DNA from: Lacticaseibacillus zeae DSM 20178 = KCTC 3804
Lineage (GTDB): Bacteria > Bacillota > Bacilli > Lactobacillales > Lactobacillaceae
NCBI RefSeq assembly: GCF_000260435.1
Contig: NZ_BACQ01000020.1
Location: forward strand, 1 to 34,401
Direction: 5' to 3'
Length of the DNA: 34,401 bases
Shown here: one piece after another, positions 12,301 through 20,737 of the stretch
Layout: every line of letters begins with the position of its first letter
Position numbering within the stretch: the stretch's first letter is position 1
Notes under the pieces: model-generated
Databases searched by the model: none
The model's input: only the letters and a program-made list of their open reading frames with translations
What the model was told of the DNA's origin: nothing
Translations under genes and position numbers: made by a program

Positions 12301-15300
12301 ATGTTGAAGCCGACTTACGATCAGAGCCACTTGCAATTGACGACGTGCTTTCATATTGTGATTCACTTGTTGAAGCACTGGTTGAATCTTTGTCAGAGGT
12401 ACTTGCCGATTCAGAAGCAGAAACACTGCCTGACAAACTAGCCGATTCGGACTGAGATGCCCGGTTCGACTCACTTGATGATTTGGAAGTTGACATACTC
12501 GTCGAGTGACTTGCTGAATCCGATTCAGAAACATCTTTTGAGGTGCTCTTTGTCGTGGATTCCTTTGCAGATGTCGACGCCGATAGACTCGTCGAAGTGC
12601 TTGCCGAGTTTGAGGTAGCTGCCCGACTCGACTCACTCATTGAGACTGAAGTCGACTCACTGGTTGATTGGCTCGATTGAGCAGACTCCGACTGTTTCTT
12701 CGAATCTGAAGCAGAAACAGATTCTGACTGGATCTTAGATGTGCTTTGCGAAATTGAATTAGATTCCGTTGCTGACTCACTGGCGGACAAGGAAGCAGAC
12801 GTACTTGTCGAGGTGCTTGCAGAAGCAGAAGTCGAAGTTCGTTCAGAGTCAGACATTGAAGTAGATTCTGAAGCACTTTCTGATTGCTTAGAATAGTCCG
12901 GTGCTGAATAAACGTTGAAACTGTCAGTAAATTGTTTCTTGTCTGACTGCCGAGTGAAGACTAACGTGCCGGCATTTTTATGCATGCCTTCTGATTGAAG
13001 GGTCTTCTGAGCATCATCGGACCAATCAATCGTAAAGGTACCAACGCCGTCAATCGTCCCAGTGCCGTCATTATTCCAGGTAACCTGATCAGCCGTGTAA
13101 ACAACGCCATTAACAACAACGGCATCAAAGGCGTCCTTTGCAGTTGGAAGGTCATGACCAATGGTGTAGCCAATATTCTTCTTACTATCGACTTGCGCAT
13201 CTGTGGAAGCATTAGTGGTCGAATAGACGTTTAACGCACCTGCTGCGGTGTATTTATCGGATAACGTTACCTCAACATTAGCCGCATTCGAATGCAATCC
13301 AGCCGTTTCAATAGCATCTTCAGCACCCTTAGCCCATGCCAAGGTAACTGTGATGGTCTTGCCATCCTTAGTGGTAATGGTACCGGTGTTACCATCACTA
13401 CTCCACTTGATGTCATCGGTCGTATACTTCGTGCCGTCAACTTCAATGTAGGCACCGGATCCATTCATAGCCTCTTTAGCAGTAGGCTTGTCGCCACCAA
13501 TAACATAAACAACCGTACGATTATTGTTGACAGTCACATCGTGCTTCGCTGACGAACTGATGACGTTCACAGCATCTTTAGCAACTGTGCCATCCTGCAA
13601 TGTCAGCTGAAGATCAGCGGCATCGGTATATGTCCCAGCAGTTTGCAAATCATCTTTGCTCTTATTCCAGTTCAGGGTGATGGTACCAACGCCATCAATC
13701 GTGCCCTTGCTACCGTCAGCATTCCACTTAACCTGGCTGGCGTCGTACTTAACACCGTTGACAACAATGTAATCATAAAGGTCTTTAGCTGTCGGGAGGT
13801 CGTCGCCAATAATGTAGTTAACGTTCTTCTTGCTGGTAACAGCAACTTGTTTGGTGATGCTATAAGTGAACTTCTGTGGTAGTAAATCAAGGGCGGAATC
13901 AGGCACCTCAAATGAAGTGCCGTCATATTTAAGCTGATTTTTAATCCAACTTAAGACTGCATCTGCACCATTTTGATTGAGTTGAACCGTCCACTTACCT
14001 TCGTCACCGGTATAGGCAAAGTTGAAGTATGCGTGCATATCCCCGGCAAATCCGGAAATAGACGAGAATTTGAGTGACTGGGTCGTCGTGTTCGTGCCAT
14101 CATTCCAAGTAATCGTGATGGTTGGATCAATATCAGGATAATTTAAAAGTTCACCGTTGTACTGACGCGAATCAGTTGGGTTGGTAATGCTGATGTTATC
14201 AATGCTGGCGCCTTTGTGATAGGTAAACGTAATTTGACCAGTTTTGCCTGTAAAGGTGTTGGCAGCATTTACTGGTTCAGGAATCCAGCCTTTGACAGCT
14301 GGTGCACCAATGTTGGTTAATTGGTCAGTCGGTGCCCAAACCGTATAAGTCTTGGCATCAGGAAAACCAGTTTCGCCAGATTTTGCCTGCAACGTAACGG
14401 TGACTTCGGTCAAAATTGACTGATAGCCATCAGTGAAGGCTTGGCCTGCTGCTGGTGCGTCTTTATTAATAGCACTTGCTACCGTGGTATAAATCGAGGC
14501 GGTTGTATCGTCTTTGGCACTGTAATCCTGGCCATCAACCGTGATCTTTCCGGCGTCAGATGCATCCGGCACAGGCATCGCTGGGTTCGCAGCAATTTCC
14601 TCATGTGCTTTTGCCAACCCGGCTGCAAAGGCATTATTCGCCCGGATCGCTTCTACTTGATATGCATAGGAATAATATGGCCGGGCGAAGTTGGTCAAAT
14701 CATCGACCAACGGTGTCAAGGTCGAGCTTAAAATGCTCTTCTGCGCTGTAAACTCAGTCGGTGTCGGCTTGGTAGGATCAACGTTACCGTCTTTTTGTGA
14801 ATGAGACTGGATATCGGCATTGGCTTGGCCTTGATACATGGCGTCACGTAAGAACTGATAAGTCCTGGTGTAATCATTAGCTTCGAGTGTTGTCGCTGTA
14901 CCGCCGCCACCATTGAGTGCAGGATCACCTACTGGTTCAAAATTAAGATCCGCATCTTTTTGCCGTTGTGCTAGTTGTGCATCCGTATATGTTGGATCGG
15001 TTCTAAAGTCGTACAGTGCTTTAGCAACCGCTTGATATTCTTTGGAGTAGATCTGTTGGATCATCTCGCGGGCGCCTTCAGCGCTGCGAGCATAATTCTT
15101 GAGACCGGACGCCGTGTTTTGTGCATTATCCGTCTTCAGTAGAGCTTTGTCAGCGTCGGAGACATTCAATGAATCAATTAGTTCGTCAATGTTGTCAGCT
15201 GGACTACCACTCCAAGCATCCGAAGCTGCTTTTTGAAGCAAAGGCGTGAAGACTTTCATGGCCCATGCATAAGCAGCGGCTTGGGTCGTGTCACTTAAAT

Positions 15301-16345
15301 TGGCCTGATTACTATTAGTGACAGCGGCTGGATTATTAACGTCATAGCCAGTGGCCTTATACGTATTTGAGCCGTCATCATAGATACCATTGTTCATCAG
15401 GTTCTGCAGGGCTTTATACTCACCAGTTGCCCAGTTGTTCATGATAGCTTGTTGAGCAACGGTTTTAATCGAATCATAAATACGCTGCATGAGGCTACTT
15501 TGAATAACCCCATCCAGGCCGACCATTTTAAGAAAAGTCTGAATGTTGCCGTTCAAACTAACGGCATCGGTAAAGTTGTCAGGGGCATAGTCAACCTTGC
15601 CATCTGCACCCATTTTGGCATTGCCGATTGACCGAATATCAGACAATGCCTGATGAGCGATCCCGTTGATGATATAAGGGGCAACCAGACCAACTAAGTT
15701 ATTGAGGTAACCAACAGTTGTATTGACATTTGATGCCGCAACACTTGAATCAGTATATACTTGCAGTACCTTTGGAACGTTATAGTTATTCCAAAATGAA
15801 TTCCAGATAAAGCTTAGTCCATTTGAGATAACGCCGCCCAGTGAGGAACCACTTAAGTCCCCTGAACGATAAGTAGTGTTGTTGATTAAGGAATTGGCTG
15901 CATCAGGATTTGTCGATTGATTCTTAACAGCGGACAAATCATCCAAAATACCTTGTGCATATGAACGCAGATAAGTGACATAACCAGCGTTGAAAGAAGG
16001 CAATGAGCTGTTGACGGCATAAAAGTAACCAGTACCGCTTAAGTCTGTGATGCTATTAGCACCAGGCCAACGACTGCTATTGTTACGATTATCCGGCTTC
16101 CAAATGGGATCATAAGCATTGGTGCCAGTCTTGTTGTCAGTGATTGTCGTGTTCGTATAGAGTTTAGGATTTTTAATATAGGCATCAATTAAAGCTGCCA
16201 GCTGATTAACGGCGCCTCTAACGTTACCAATATTTAAAATCCCGAGTCCCTTGAGGTTAATATTACTAATAATGGACTTAAGATCAGACTCAGCAGCAGA
16301 TTCACCACTCTTAAAATCTTTTTTGATCCGTAATGGTGAATTCAC
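257..16345 (-). CDS. giant serine-rich repeat adhesin, C-terminal portion (out of frame with its N-terminus)
   Basis: This 5,362-residue open frame holds most of an accessory-Sec-dependent serine-rich repeat glycoprotein, a wall-anchored adhesin class. Residues 1 to about 835 are non-repetitive and rich in Asn, Asp and Ala, the likely ligand-binding region. Three modules of about 105 residues follow, each with an IGxDxPTAK-type motif (nt about 12900-13845). SRR2 then runs from about residue 1150 to 5310 as Ser-X dipeptides (X mostly T, A, E, D, K, Q). The end is LPQTS (nt 362-376), a hydrophobic span and the basic tail [10 protein letters not shown]. The frame opens at a GTG with no ribosome binding site and lacks a signal peptide, so it is not a separate gene: it continues the ORF at 16311-17159 after a one-base frame break in an A6 tract. 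Restored length is 5,633 residues. Family assignment is firm; the ligand is unknown. Confidence 0.95.
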   Translation of the reverse strand: MNSPLRIKKDFKSGESAAESDLKSIISNINLKGLGILNIGNVRGAVNQLAALIDAYIKNPKLYTNTTITDNKTGTNAYDPIWKPDNRNNSSRWPGANSITDLSGTGYFYAVNSSLPSFNAGYVTYLRSYAQGILDDLSAVKNQSTNPDAANSLINNTTYRSGDLSGSSLGGVISNGLSFIWNSFWNNYNVPKVLQVYTDSSVAASNVNTTVGYLNNLVGLVAPYIINGIAHQALSDIRSIGNAKMGADGKVDYAPDNFTDAVSLNGNIQTFLKMVGLDGVIQSSLMQRIYDSIKTVAQQAIMNNWATGEYKALQNLMNNGIYDDGSNTYKATGYDVNNPAAVTNSNQANLSDTTQAAAYAWAMKVFTPLLQKAASDAWSGSPADNIDELIDSLNVSDADKALLKTDNAQNTASGLKNYARSAEGAREMIQQIYSKEYQAVAKALYDFRTDPTYTDAQLAQRQKDADLNFEPVGDPALNGGGGTATTLEANDYTRTYQFLRDAMYQGQANADIQSHSQKDGNVDPTKPTPTEFTAQKSILSSTLTPLVDDLTNFARPYYSYAYQVEAIRANNAFAAGLAKAHEEIAANPAMPVPDASDAGKITVDGQDYSAKDDTTASIYTTVASAINKDAPAAGQAFTDGYQSILTEVTVTLQAKSGETGFPDAKTYTVWAPTDQLTNIGAPAVKGWIPEPVNAANTFTGKTGQITFTYHKGASIDNISITNPTDSRQYNGELLNYPDIDPTITITWNDGTNTTTQSLKFSSISGFAGDMHAYFNFAYTGDEGKWTVQLNQNGADAVLSWIKNQLKYDGTSFEVPDSALDLLPQKFTYSITKQVAVTSKKNVNYIIGDDLPTAKDLYDYIVVNGVKYDASQVKWNADGSKGTIDGVGTITLNWNKSKDDLQTAGTYTDAADLQLTLQDGTVAKDAVNVISSSAKHDVTVNNNRTVVYVIGGDKPTAKEAMNGSGAYIEVDGTKYTTDDIKWSSDGNTGTITTKDGKTITVTLAWAKGAEDAIETAGLHSNAANVEVTLSDKYTAAGALNVYSTTNASTDAQVDSKKNIGYTIGHDLPTAKDAFDAVVVNGVVYTADQVTWNNDGTGTIDGVGTFTIDWSDDAQKTLQSEGMHKNAGTLVFTRQSDKKQFTDSFNVYSAPDYSKQSESASESTSMSDSERTSTSASASTSTSTSASLSASESATESNSISQSTSKIQSESVSASDSKKQSESAQSSQSTSESTSVSMSESSRAATSNSASTSTSLSASTSAKESTTKSTSKDVSESDSASHSTSMSTSKSSSESNRASQSESASLSGSVSASESASTSDKDSTSASTSESQYESTSSIASGSDRKSASTSASVSISASASGSTSESDVKSDSNSVSESLSASESDSRNGNNSGASISQSASTSASTSVSVSTSESTRSSESVSTSDSQRDATSNSADKSKTASESGSVSASTSASKSLSERRDESKSASTSTSLSASTSTRESNSASASISDSTSKSQSESVSTSDSSVKSESMSTSYSESTSKSKSEIKSNSDSASNSASQSASTSTKASTSESQSSWTSNSKQNSTSISASYSEEQSTSDNKKASVSESNSTSISESEQASTSASASTSTSKSKADSTSESTSRSKEGSGSTNKDTSASTSASLSTSTSDSASTSASDHASASTSLSVSESTSASQSASDSKRDSKSTSTSASTQTSQSASTSNSDRDSTSASANDSTSASKSESTSQSDRASKSDSASDSTSTSESKGAGSESTASQSTSVSTSTSDSASTSDSESKKASNSASISESKQASTSSSTSTSKSDSTSISKRESTSASTSTADSTSARQSESNSVSTSQSDSASKSTSDSKRTSTSQSDSTSTSYSESTSKSKSEIHSSSDSASKSGNQSASTSTSQSASESQSTSNGDSKQNSVSASTSASEKQSSSDDDNASVSESNSTSTSESEQASTSASASASTSKSQSQSTSESTSRSKEGSGSTSKDTSESTLASLSTSTSDSASTSASDHASASTSMSVSESASASNSASASKHDSQSASTSASSQTSQSVSTSDSERNSASASANDSTSASKSASTSQSDRASKSDSASDSTSTSESKGAGSESTASQSTSVSTSTSQSASTSDSEENKNSKSTSTSESKQASTSASTSTSQSDSTSTSKRESASASTSESDSTSTRHSESNSVSTSQSDSTSKSYSESKQTSTSQSGSTSTSHSESTSKSKSEIHSSSDSASKSDNQSTSTSTSQSISESKSSWNSSSKQNSVSASNSASEEQSTSDNQSASVSESNSTSTSESEQASTSASASTSMSKSQSDSTSESTSRSKEGSGSTSKDTSESTSASLSTSTSDSASTSASDHASASTSMSISESTSASNSASASKHDSQSASTSESARTSHSASTSDSERNSASVSASDSTNASKSASTSQSDRASKSDSASDSTSTSESKGAGSESTASQSTSVSTSTSQSASTSDSEENKNSKSTSTSESKQASTSASTSTSKSDSTSTSKRESTSASVSESDSTSTRHSESNSVSTSQSDSTSKSYSESNQTSTSQSGSTSTSHSESTSKSKSEIHSSSDSASKSASQSTSTSTSQSKSESQSTSKHKSDNGSASDSVSESISTSASAHTSESVSASTSASKSTTGAASASTSASDSTSKSISNSRSESTSRSNQSSESISKERSQSASASLSDSSSKSASTSASDHASTSGSLSTSTSTSESRSASESSQDSKAASTSASERDSQSASISDSERNSASVSASDSTNASKSASTSQSDRASKSDSASDSASISESKGAGSESTASQSTSVSTSTSQSASTSDSEENKNSKSTSTSESKQASTSASTSTSKSDSTSTSKRESTSASASESDSTSTHHSESNSVSTSHSDSTSKSYSESKRTSTSQSDSTSKSQSESTSQSQASESKSESVSGSQSESTSKSKSATQSSSESASKSTSQSVSTSTSQSMSESQSASNSHSKQNSVSTSTSTSEKQSTSNNASASVSESNSTSTSESEQASTSASASASTSKSQSQSTSESTSRSKEGSGSTSKDTSESTSASLSTSTSDSASTSASDHTSASTSMSHSESTSASNSASASKHDSQSASTSESARTSQSASTSDSERNSASASAKDSTSTSKSDSTSRSDQASKSDSASTSASKSTSRSMESGSDSSQSESTSTSASQSTSTSTSESKQASTSSSKSESKQNSESVSTSTSKSDSTSTSKRESTSASVSESDSTSTRHSESNSVSTSRSDSTSKSYSESNRTSTSQSGSTSTSHSESTSKSKSEIHSSSDSASKSGSQSVSTSASQSKSESQSTSKHKSENGSASDSTSESISTSASAHASESVSASTSASKSTTGAASASTSASDSTSKSVSMSQSESTSRSNQGSESISKERSQSASASLSDSSSKSASTSTSDHASTSGSMSTSTSTSESQSASESSQDSKAASTSASERDSQSASISDSERQSASVSASDSTNTSKSASTSQSDRASKSDSASDSASISESKGAGSESTASQSTSVSTSTSQSASTSDSEADKHSRSDSTSESKQNSESASTSTSKSDSRSTSQRESTSASASESDSTSTRHSESNSVSTSHSDSTSKSYSESKQTSTSQSDSTSKSQSESTSQSQSSESKSESVSGSRSESVSKSKSATQSSSESASKSDSGSISTSASHSISESQSVSKSESQHESQSNSASKSKSNSGSSIASESMSASTSASISDSDRASTSVSVSVSTSQSASTSASESTPNSTSKDASASTSASASTSGSASTSLSESNSASKSVSTSQSESTSASSSASASDKDSTSTSTSESQQASQSGSTSVSDRQSASASASDSKSTSSSTSTSESVRASKSDSASDSASISTSKSMASGSDSSQSESTSSSASQSASTSTSESKHASESDSKSESKRGSESASASTSRSDSTSTSHEESKSASTSTSRSESKRNSGSESVSASKSDSTSTSTSESASTSTSSSKSQSTSESKRQSASDSTHESQSASMSGSTSQSLSTSKSASVSESKQQSESQDHHDSDSASTSTSTSESEHNSESKSSHDSNSNSASQSTSESQSASNSTSTSESANGSASTSASESRHNSDSASTSGSISVSTSTSTSQSEKTSKSDSSSQSQSQSASQSISESKRASTSTSDQGSKTESESTSASTSTSQSTSTSASDSISASISVSQSSKQSTSDSSNPSQSASASESTSTSESQRTSASTSASTSESMSASTSTSGSTSFSESVSTSESQHGSASASASDSTSVSTSDSASASNSAEKSTSTSESKEASASTSASLSISGSTSTSTTESTSASASTSTSESEHASASASASQSTTKSASTSTSESRHASQSSSDSASTSTSTSESVSTSTSRSESKDDSASVSASTSASTSQSDQSSLSHSDSTSESISTSTSESKSASTSASASVSNSDSTSRSQYESTHQSESESTSRSQQASTSTSMSQSLSTSGSASASTSKRQSESGQASISTSASTSASTSASDQASQSDSSKNSTSTSVSTSTSESQHASASTSTSESGRHSTSASVSGSESDSQSTSTSESASASQSSSEAGSKTGAASASASQSESQSTSTSASLSGSASISTSTSQSESTSNSGSTDPEKSTSASTSTSTSASKRTSESVSASTSKSTSTSQSTSESTSFSTSGSISESQRDATSASASVSTSDSASTSASQSAEDSASVSMSDSQQASASTSASDSTVKSASTSTSESRQASQSSSDSASTSTIKSESASTSDSQSGSAMTSASVSASTSASTSESAQNAASASASESLSQSTSESTSTSASESLSVSASTNASTSESSYTSTSTSASTSASESTSASASTSDQIASQSSASQSASLSKQASASTSTSDSKRASTSASISESQRDSQSESSHESSSDSTSTSTSESTSASASTSISASARDAESISASDSTSTSASESTSASASASTSAAHDQSTTESESTSASESSSRSASESTSSSKEASTSTSTSKSESASSLPNPSKSTSASVSTSTSESQEHSASTSASESAENSATASTSASTSYSESTSTSESQAASASTSASVSTSGSTSASDSRSKSASNSTTGSESQRTSASVSASASTSTSQSDSTKESTSASQSTSNSKSAHDSKSASASESDSHSASQSTSYSISESVSTSTSESQQTSTSASTSSSMSQSASISASISTAPASHSASASESVSASQSASESISTSAEQSVSASVSESESHRQLPSTSGSTSASTSTSESVSASESQSTSASNSSASASASASNSGTSTSNSSSASGSESMSSSANTSTSGSLSTSGSMSTSVSGAYNPSMHKQLPQTSDDAGSSSVASIGMLLLTLTALMALKKKKRHDGAR
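430..12895 (-). repeat. SRR2 serine-rich dipeptide region of the SRRP
   Basis: About 12.5 kb encodes almost uninterrupted Ser-X dipeptides. The strict S-X alternation is broken at intervals by short charged or polar insertions such as SKRES, SERNS, SDHAS, SEQAS and SKEGS, which shift the serine register by one. Both serine codon families (TCN and AGY) are used. Such regions are the O-glycosylation targets of the locus glycosyltransferases and form a stiff stalk; that role is known for the family and inferred here. Confidence 0.9.
4700..11800 (-). repeat. higher-order tandem array within SRR2 (1,044-bp period, 2,151-bp dimers)
   Basis: The block TTACCGAATTCGATTCAG recurs with its CGAATTCG core at 5561, 6605, 7712, 8756, 9800 and 10844. 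The spacings are 1044, 1107, 1044, 1044 and 1044, that is 348 codons, with one 63-bp difference. A second anchor around TCACTGCC (SKGAGSES in protein, or its variant [10 protein letters not shown]) lies at 4707, 5802, 6840, 7953, 8997, 10041 and 11085. Two unit subtypes exist: one marked by SKEGSGST (near 7200, 9350, 10395, 11440) and one by SESISKERS (near 6150 and 8300). The alternating stretch repeats with a 2,151-bp period. Confidence 0.9.
12900..13845 (-). repeat. three tandem ~105-residue modules before SRR2
   Basis: The protein shows [23 protein letters not shown] and [12 protein letters not shown], each followed by a VNG/VDG strand, a WNxDG-type turn and a threonine-rich strand. Copies start near nt 13840, 13530 and 13190. 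The predicted beta-rich character suggests immunoglobulin-like or similar spacer modules between the binding region and the glycosylated stalk. I do not recognise a named domain. Confidence 0.75.
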
Positions 16346-17159
16346 TATCAGCAGCTGCCGTCTTGGCCTGCGCCATCATAGCAGTGAGTTTGTTAATATC
16401 AGTTGTTGCTAGCTCACCAGTCTTGGCAGCTAAGTCGCTTAACGATTGCTCGGAAATGCTGAGTGACGTGCTCTGAGAAGCACTCAAAGATTGGCTTTCA
16501 GAGGTGCTGGTGCTCTGTTTGCCTGTTGTGCTTTCAGATGAACTGGTTGAAGCCTGCTTTGAGGGGTTCGTGCTCGTCGAGGTACTTTCAGATACGCTAA
16601 CCGATGTTTCCTTCGAAGCTGGCTGATTCGAGGTACTCTCTGACTTTTTCTGGCTTTCTGATTGTGTGGTCTTATTGCTTTGCGATTCAGTGGTGGAACC
16701 ACTCTTCGCTGCGCTTTCAGACTTGGAAATGGATTCACTTACTGACGCGCTGGCCGCACTAATAGAGCTGCTGGTTGAAGTGCTCTGGCTATTCTTGCTT
16801 GAGTCAGAAGTGCTCTTTGAATCGCTAGCACTAACCGACTGCGACGCCGAGACGCTCTCGGACGTACTGGTTGAAGTGCTTTCCGAAGTTGATTGCGATG
16901 TCGTATTGGAACTCGCAGGAATGGTCGCTTGATTTTGAGTCGCCAGCACATCCTGTTTTCCGGCCTCTTTGCCGACACCAGCCGTGTTCGTTGTACTTGC
17001 GTGCACCGGCGAACTAGCGACGGCCCCCATACCAAATAAGCCGCTTAATGTGGCGATACCGGCAACCAACCATTGCTTGCCGGCTTTATACATTCTAAAA
17101 CGGCTTTTACTGTTCGTTTCAAAAAGCCGCTTCTGTCTTTGAGGATTTAATCTACTCAT
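16311..17159 (-). CDS. SRRP N-terminal portion: KxYKxGKxW signal peptide and SRR1
   Basis: This 282-residue frame is the true start of the SRRP gene. ATG 17159 is preceded by AGGAGGG at good spacing. Residues 23-30 read MYKAGKQW, matching the KxYKxGKxW signal class typical of SRRPs sent to SecA2/SecY2. A hydrophobic core follows, with likely cleavage after VHA (Ala54). Residues about 83-240 are the short serine-rich SRR1. The frame then enters the binding region ([20 protein letters not shown]) and stops at TITDQKRF. The stop is caused by AAAAAA at 16319-16324 (minus strand); with five A residues it would read [10 protein letters not shown] straight into the 5,362-residue frame. As written, the product would be a secreted fragment without wall anchor. 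A sequencing error, strain-specific mutation or phase switch could each explain this. Confidence 0.93.
   Translation of the reverse strand: MSRLNPQRQKRLFETNSKSRFRMYKAGKQWLVAGIATLSGLFGMGAVASSPVHASTTNTAGVGKEAGKQDVLATQNQATIPASSNTTSQSTSESTSTSTSESVSASQSVSASDSKSTSDSSKNSQSTSTSSSISAASASVSESISKSESAAKSGSTTESQSNKTTQSESQKKSESTSNQPASKETSVSVSESTSTSTNPSKQASTSSSESTTGKQSTSTSESQSLSASQSTSLSISEQSLSDLAAKTGELATTDINKLTAMMAQAKTAAADSEFTITDQKRF
16319..16324 (-). other. A6 tract at the SRRP frame break
   Basis: On the minus strand GATC-AAAAAA-GATTTTAAGAG reads D-Q-K-R-F-stop from the signal-peptide frame. The +1 frame reads KKDFKSGE and stays open for 16 kb. Loss of a single A restores one continuous gene of 5,634 codons including the stop: 16,903 nt from 17159 to 257, minus 1, is divisible by 3. 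Confidence 0.9.
16440..16913 (-). repeat. SRR1 serine-rich region
   Basis: About 155 residues of Ser-X-rich sequence (for example [17 protein letters not shown]) lie between the mature N-terminus and the binding region. SRRPs of streptococci and lactobacilli have the same short-SRR1, binding region, long-SRR2 order. Confidence 0.85.
16998..17159 (-). other. KxYKxGKxW-type signal peptide
   Basis: A long basic n-region (residues 1-22) is followed by MYKAGKQW and a Gly-containing hydrophobic core ([18 protein letters not shown]), ending in SSPVHA-S. Glycines in the core are known from streptococcal SRRPs to favour the accessory over the general Sec route. Confidence 0.9.
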
Positions 17160-17260
17160 TAATCGCCCATTCCCTCCTGATTCATCATTCTTAGGTTATT
17201 CCTTCATGATTTCAGTATACGTTCGTAGTGTAACATATAATTTTTCAAAATAACGATTTT
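17160..17260 (-). promoter_or_regulatory. SRRP leader and candidate promoter
   Basis: The strong SD AGGAGGG lies just upstream of ATG 17159. Further upstream the DNA is AT-rich, with TATACT (complement of 17214-17219) as a candidate -10 box and a second possibility TGTTACACT just beyond. No good -35 hexamer is visible, so the exact start is unsure. The upstream operon's terminator makes an independent promoter here necessary. Confidence 0.45.
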
Positions 17261-17315
17261 TATTTAAATTAATATCAATATTTTAATTGATGCGACGTTA
17301 TTCAAAATTGCCGAT

Positions 17316-17334
17316 GTCAGTCACAGCGACTGAC
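17316..17334. promoter_or_regulatory. perfect 7-bp dyad upstream of the SRRP gene (operator candidate)
   Basis: GTCAGTC (17316-17322), ACAGC, GACTGAC (17328-17334) form a perfect inverted repeat about 160 bases upstream of the SRRP start codon. It could bind a dimeric regulator or form a small hairpin. No T tract follows, so it is not a terminator. Confidence 0.4.
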
Positions 17335-17384
17335 CTATCAACACCTTAAAGATGGCGACACTAAGGAACTTCAAATTTAAAAAA

Positions 17385-17398
17385 TGTAACCGCTTTCT
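17385..17398 (+). promoter_or_regulatory. candidate cre (CcpA) site
   Basis: TGTAACCGCTTTCT matches the Gram-positive catabolite response element TGWAANCGNTNWCA at 13 of 14 positions, failing only at the last base. It lies about 230 bases upstream of the SRRP start, between the gtfB terminator and the SRRP gene. The match is visible; binding is inferred. Confidence 0.45.
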
Positions 17399-17459
17399 TG
17401 AAACGGCGCTTTTACGCCTAAAAATCGCACATAAGACTCCTTTTAGATATACTTCTGCC

Positions 17460-17474
17460 GTTAAAGGGGTTAAC
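17460..17474. repeat. small dyad in the gtfB-SRRP intergenic region
   Basis: GTTAA-AGGGG-TTAAC is a perfect 5-bp dyad. The rest of 17400-17569 shows no credible gene; the short plus-strand ORF there has no ribosome binding site and no recognisable protein features. Confidence 0.25.
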
Positions 17475-17569
17475 AAATGTCTGCCAATCCTGCTTCTTCG
17501 CTTCTATGCATTCGTGACAAGGACCTGTTTTTAATCCTCAGCAATAGCTCATGATAATATTTTGCGCAA

Positions 17570-17607
17570 CAAAAAGACGCTTAGATCGTTTTTTGATCTG
17601 AGCGCCT
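17570..17607 (-). terminator. terminator of the secA2-gtfB operon
   Basis: On the minus strand a 13-bp stem (17595-17607 with 17575-17587, two G-U pairs) and a 7-base AAAAAAC loop is followed by TTTTTG. It begins about 44 bases after the gtfB stop codon, closing the operon and separating it from the SRRP gene. Confidence 0.88.
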
Positions 17608-17650
17608 AGGTTGTGAATTGACCGATCTCAAAGATTCTTTTTTAGCAATG

Positions 17651-18511
17651 TTACCTAGCTTCCGTGACCACTTTAGCTTTGTCTAATGGCACATCTCTCA
17701 GTGCCAATGCGTTATAACTTGCCTGATCCATTTGTACCTCGTGAATATAAGCAATTTCGTTGGTCAAAATGGCCATTAAATTGCCGCGCACTTCGGAATT
17801 CTCATCAAAAGGCGATTCCGACAGTCTTAAAACGTTGTGCGACTTGGCATGTCGCAGTGCCGTCATTTCCAGACCCATATAGCGCGTTATGGCCGTGTCC
17901 TCCGGTTTCAAAAAGCGCGCAATCTCACCTTCTCTGAAAGCCTCGATATCGTCATAACGCCGCAGTTCATGGCCGCTAAAAGGATCCTCAACTGTGATAA
18001 GGTTGATTGCACCTTCATAGAAAAATTCGCGAATCACGACTTTCCCATCGCGATTTAAGAACTGAATCTCCTGAATATCATCATTATAGTAAAAAAGATT
18101 GCTGTAATGATTGCCGTCGAACGAATATTCCTCAATCAAGTCCTTAGTGCCATCTAAGTACTGGTAGCGCAACTCCTTGACTGCCCGGCGTGTACCGGCA
18201 TAGGTCACCATCGAGCCAATCGTCTCTCCTTCGCTGATAAGCGAAATGGTGCCACCTTCGTTCATGTAAACCGCCGTGCCCTCAGGAACCGGCGCCTTGT
18301 CAAAAAACATATACTTGTGATCGATATAGCGCCGTTGGGTAATCGTATCAATTAAATCCACGCCTTGGAGGTGTTCATCTTTTAAGAACCCATAGAAACC
18401 GGGCAACGGGCCCAAAACTAACAGTTGCGTGTTAGTTTGTTTTAACCACGCCTTGTGGTCATCCCAGCCAGGTTGGCCGGCTTCCAGCTGATTGACAATT
18501 TCATAGTTCAT
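17651..18511 (-). CDS. gtfB: accessory Sec glycosylation partner GtfB, apparently C-terminally short
   Basis: GtfB is the non-catalytic partner that binds and stabilises GtfA and presents the SRRP acceptor. I chose ATG 18511 (MNYEIVNQ) because GGAGG lies 10 bases upstream and it gives an 11-bp overlap with gtfA; an in-frame start at 18538 would add nine residues but has a poorer context. The 286 residues include the extended beta-sheet region (about 85-185: DGNHYSNLFYY, LNRDGKVVIREFFYEG) and a conserved segment, RGNLMAILTNEIAYI, near residue 255. The protein then stops after LDKAKVVTEAR. Streptococcal GtfB is about 440-450 residues, so roughly 150 C-terminal residues (the second Rossmann-like domain) are missing. 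The terminator follows within 50 bases, so no lost frame remains downstream. The family call is good; whether it still works with GtfA is open. Confidence 0.82.
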   Translation of the reverse strand: MNYEIVNQLEAGQPGWDDHKAWLKQTNTQLLVLGPLPGFYGFLKDEHLQGVDLIDTITQRRYIDHKYMFFDKAPVPEGTAVYMNEGGTISLISEGETIGSMVTYAGTRRAVKELRYQYLDGTKDLIEEYSFDGNHYSNLFYYNDDIQEIQFLNRDGKVVIREFFYEGAINLITVEDPFSGHELRRYDDIEAFREGEIARFLKPEDTAITRYMGLEMTALRHAKSHNVLRLSESPFDENSEVRGNLMAILTNEIAYIHEVQMDQASYNALALRDVPLDKAKVVTEAR

Positions 18512-19943
18512 CAAGCATCTTCCTCCATTCCCCTGCAATCCGGTGATCCTGAAAGTCTGCGACCGAGTTGAACGTCTGACCGCACAGTTTCTGGTAATCT
18601 GCCGCCTTCAAACGTTTTAGACCCGTCACCATTTGATCGACATTGTACTGGGTATCATCCCGCTTGAAGTCCTGCAAAAAGCCGTTGACATTATCCTTGA
18701 TTAACTCCATGGCACCAAAACGCGCCTTGTAAGTCACGACTGGCAAGCCAGCATTCAGCGCCTCAATGTACGTCAAACCAAACCCTTCAGAGAATGAGGC
18801 TGACACAAATGCGTCGTATTTAGGATAAAGCTTATCCAGCTGATTGGTCTGGCCTTTCATCTTAACATAATCACCGGCATGTAGCTTATCAATCAACTGG
18901 TTCAGCTTCATCTCTTCACCGCCACCGCCATAAATGTCGAGTGTGTAGTGAACGCCGTCTTTGTTCAAAGCAGCAACTGCTCGAATGATTAAATCAATGT
19001 GTTTTTCAGAAGCAAGCCGAGACGCCGTGATTAGGCGAATCGGATCACCCAAGGCTGTTTTAACCGGTGCTGTCTTCTGATCACGCACACCGCCAACCGG
19101 AATCGCGACAAACTTTTTCGCATACTGAGGAAAATCACGGATGAGATCCTCGCGCTGCAATTTGGTTGCGACTACCACGCTGTCGACTCGATTCAGCCGA
19201 GTTAATAAGTACTCGTAATGGTTGTTCCACAACGGGTTCTCTGGGTCATCCCGGTCAGATAAATGATCAGCATGAACGATATTGACAATGTGACTGCCAA
19301 CTGGGCGGTGATAGTCGATCGCCATTTCAACCCCTTCACCACGATCAATAATGAAGGTGCTGTTACGTCCAAAGAAATCGTTAAGCTTATTCATGAAATA
19401 ACGAATCATCAACACTTCATTGGCGAAGAAAAGATGCTGACCGTTTTGGTTATAAAGGTGGATGTCTTTCATCAACATACCGCGATGCTGATCGTCAACG
19501 TAAGAGAACATCACCCGTTTTTCGCCAGTGCGCTGGTTGAAGATTTCGGTGCGCCCGGTACTGACGAGCAGGACGTTACTCTTTTTGTGTTTATCGGGAT
19601 ACTTAACCAAGTGATTGACGATCCTTAGGCCACCACTTGTGATGTACTCCTGAATCCGATATGTATTCGTCCCATCGATCAAAGTATGATCCTTCGGGGT
19701 GATCAAATCTTCAATGCCATGACGCAGATAATCGTCACCAAATGTAAAATATTCCCAAATATTAATCATTTTGCGATTTTTAATCTGCCATTTTGCCATT
19801 GCCTCGCGTAGTTCGCGCACCACGTCCAACATGACAAACCGGTAGTCGATGCCTAACCGGTCAAATAACTTGGCGCGGTAGAATTCGGCATGTTCGACAC
19901 CTGAATTGCCAATGCCCATGGCCCGATTCATGAAAAAAATCAT
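18501..19943 (-). CDS. gtfA: accessory Sec glycosyltransferase GtfA (GT4, O-GlcNAc transferase)
   Basis: GtfA starts SRRP glycosylation by moving GlcNAc from UDP-GlcNAc to Ser/Thr in the cytoplasm. The 480 residues have the GT-B layout of this group. The N-terminal Rossmann half opens with GIGNSGVEHAEFYRA. An inserted extended beta-sheet domain occupies about 60-200. The VHADH segment at 223-227 holds the HxxH histidines, and the C-terminal half has GGGGEEMKL and the nucleotide-sugar EX7E motif (E386-E394 in EGFGLTYIEA). Length is normal for GtfA. ATG 19943 follows AAGGGG and AAAGG purine stretches, 14 bases after asp3, and the 3' end overlaps gtfB, as expected for subunits of one complex. 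Activity and sugar are family knowledge; the motifs are seen here. Confidence 0.93.
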   Translation of the reverse strand: MIFFMNRAMGIGNSGVEHAEFYRAKLFDRLGIDYRFVMLDVVRELREAMAKWQIKNRKMINIWEYFTFGDDYLRHGIEDLITPKDHTLIDGTNTYRIQEYITSGGLRIVNHLVKYPDKHKKSNVLLVSTGRTEIFNQRTGEKRVMFSYVDDQHRGMLMKDIHLYNQNGQHLFFANEVLMIRYFMNKLNDFFGRNSTFIIDRGEGVEMAIDYHRPVGSHIVNIVHADHLSDRDDPENPLWNNHYEYLLTRLNRVDSVVVATKLQREDLIRDFPQYAKKFVAIPVGGVRDQKTAPVKTALGDPIRLITASRLASEKHIDLIIRAVAALNKDGVHYTLDIYGGGGEEMKLNQLIDKLHAGDYVKMKGQTNQLDKLYPKYDAFVSASFSEGFGLTYIEALNAGLPVVTYKARFGAMELIKDNVNGFLQDFKRDDTQYNVDQMVTGLKRLKAADYQKLCGQTFNSVADFQDHRIAGEWRKMLDEL

Positions 19944-19957
19944 TTACCTTTACCCCT

Positions 19958-20725
19958 TCACTTTTCAATTTTTTTGGAAAATGCCGCTCGTAATGCCTGC
20001 CGCAAGTGACCGAGATGCCGGCCAACCTGGTATGCAACGGTTAACGATCCAAATGCCGGATCGAATTCAGCTTTTAAAAATGCTGCCGTCTCTTGGCACC
20101 ACTGCGGATCAAGCAATTGTTTCGCAGTGGCAGCGACCACAAAGATCGTTTGCGCTGCTGGCGGCAACCATAACGGCTTGGTCAGGCTGCTGCGCTCTGT
20201 TATCCCCAAAACTTGCGATTGATCGGTTTGCTTCCGTGCACGAAAGGTCACCAACGCATGGTTTAAATCCACCGCTATATCAAAATGGTTATAAACAGAT
20301 ACTGGGATAATCATACCATAATGAAAAACGACCTGTTCATGGCGCATATTTTTTAAGCGAATTTCATATGCAGTCGCTGTAAGTGGAAAAGTAAAGGTCC
20401 CTTTGCCGTCCTCGAAAACTTCCGATCCGACTTCCAACCCGGAAGCGTCAGTGAAGACAATCTGACAGAAGACACTGTCCTCCTTCACTTCCCAGTTGAG
20501 AACCAGCGCATAAGTTTCTCCAGGCGTCAAAATCGGCAATTCTGCCAGTTGTAGATTATGTTCAAAGTCTTTGGTGGTCGTCCACGCGTGGATCGTTTTA
20601 CCCGGCGGCATCATGGGCGCTTCAAACTGCACGGTACCATCTGCCAAATAATTCACTTGGGCACCATAATTAAAGGTCGTATCCAGCATCCGGCGCCAGA
20701 AAAACAAATAAGCAGTCTCCATCAT
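19958..20725 (-). CDS. asp3: accessory Sec system protein Asp3
   Basis: Asp3 is a cytoplasmic, beta-rich protein that forms a complex with Asp1 and Asp2 and helps bring the glycosylated SRRP to SecA2. The 255 residues start with MMETAYLFFWRR, an aromatic-rich opening. Residues about 70-135 are predicted beta-strands (YALVLNWEVKEDSVFCQIVF) resembling the carbohydrate-binding-like fold described for Asp3. The C-terminus is basic (QALRAAFSKKIEK). Two adjacent ATG codons (20725 and 20722) follow AGAGG; the second has the better spacing, so the start may be one codon in. It sits 12 bases after asp2 and 14 before gtfA, the canonical position. Identification rests on both position and sequence character. 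Confidence 0.88.
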   Translation of the reverse strand: MMETAYLFFWRRMLDTTFNYGAQVNYLADGTVQFEAPMMPPGKTIHAWTTTKDFEHNLQLAELPILTPGETYALVLNWEVKEDSVFCQIVFTDASGLEVGSEVFEDGKGTFTFPLTATAYEIRLKNMRHEQVVFHYGMIIPVSVYNHFDIAVDLNHALVTFRARKQTDQSQVLGITERSSLTKPLWLPPAAQTIFVVAATAKQLLDPQWCQETAAFLKAEFDPAFGSLTVAYQVGRHLGHLRQALRAAFSKKIEK

Positions 20726-20737
20726 TGCCTCTTTTCC

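Noticed and set aside
417-12455. Many long plus-strand ORFs opposite SRR2, rich in E, V, A, L, D (for example 11079-11630 and 9294-9512)
   Set aside because: They are mirror images of Ser-X codons on the minus strand: complements of TCN, ACN and GCN codons rarely give stops. None has a ribosome binding site, and they recur with the repeat units.
475-13926. Minus-strand ORFs in a second frame across the SRRP, rich in Arg, Gln, Pro and Leu
   Set aside because: They are frame-shifted readings of the same low-complexity DNA, with no start signals or domain features.
16311-16345. Classical -1 programmed frameshift at AAAAAAG
   Set aside because: The zero-frame codons are CAA AAA AGA, so the heptamer is in the wrong phase, and -1 slippage would not lead into the long downstream frame. 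A +1 change or loss of one A is needed.
17160-17569. A riboswitch or small gene in the SRRP upstream region, including a 60-residue plus-strand ORF at 17352-17534
   Set aside because: No recognisable riboswitch core was seen, the ORF lacks a ribosome binding site, and the visible dyads are too short for a structured RNA.
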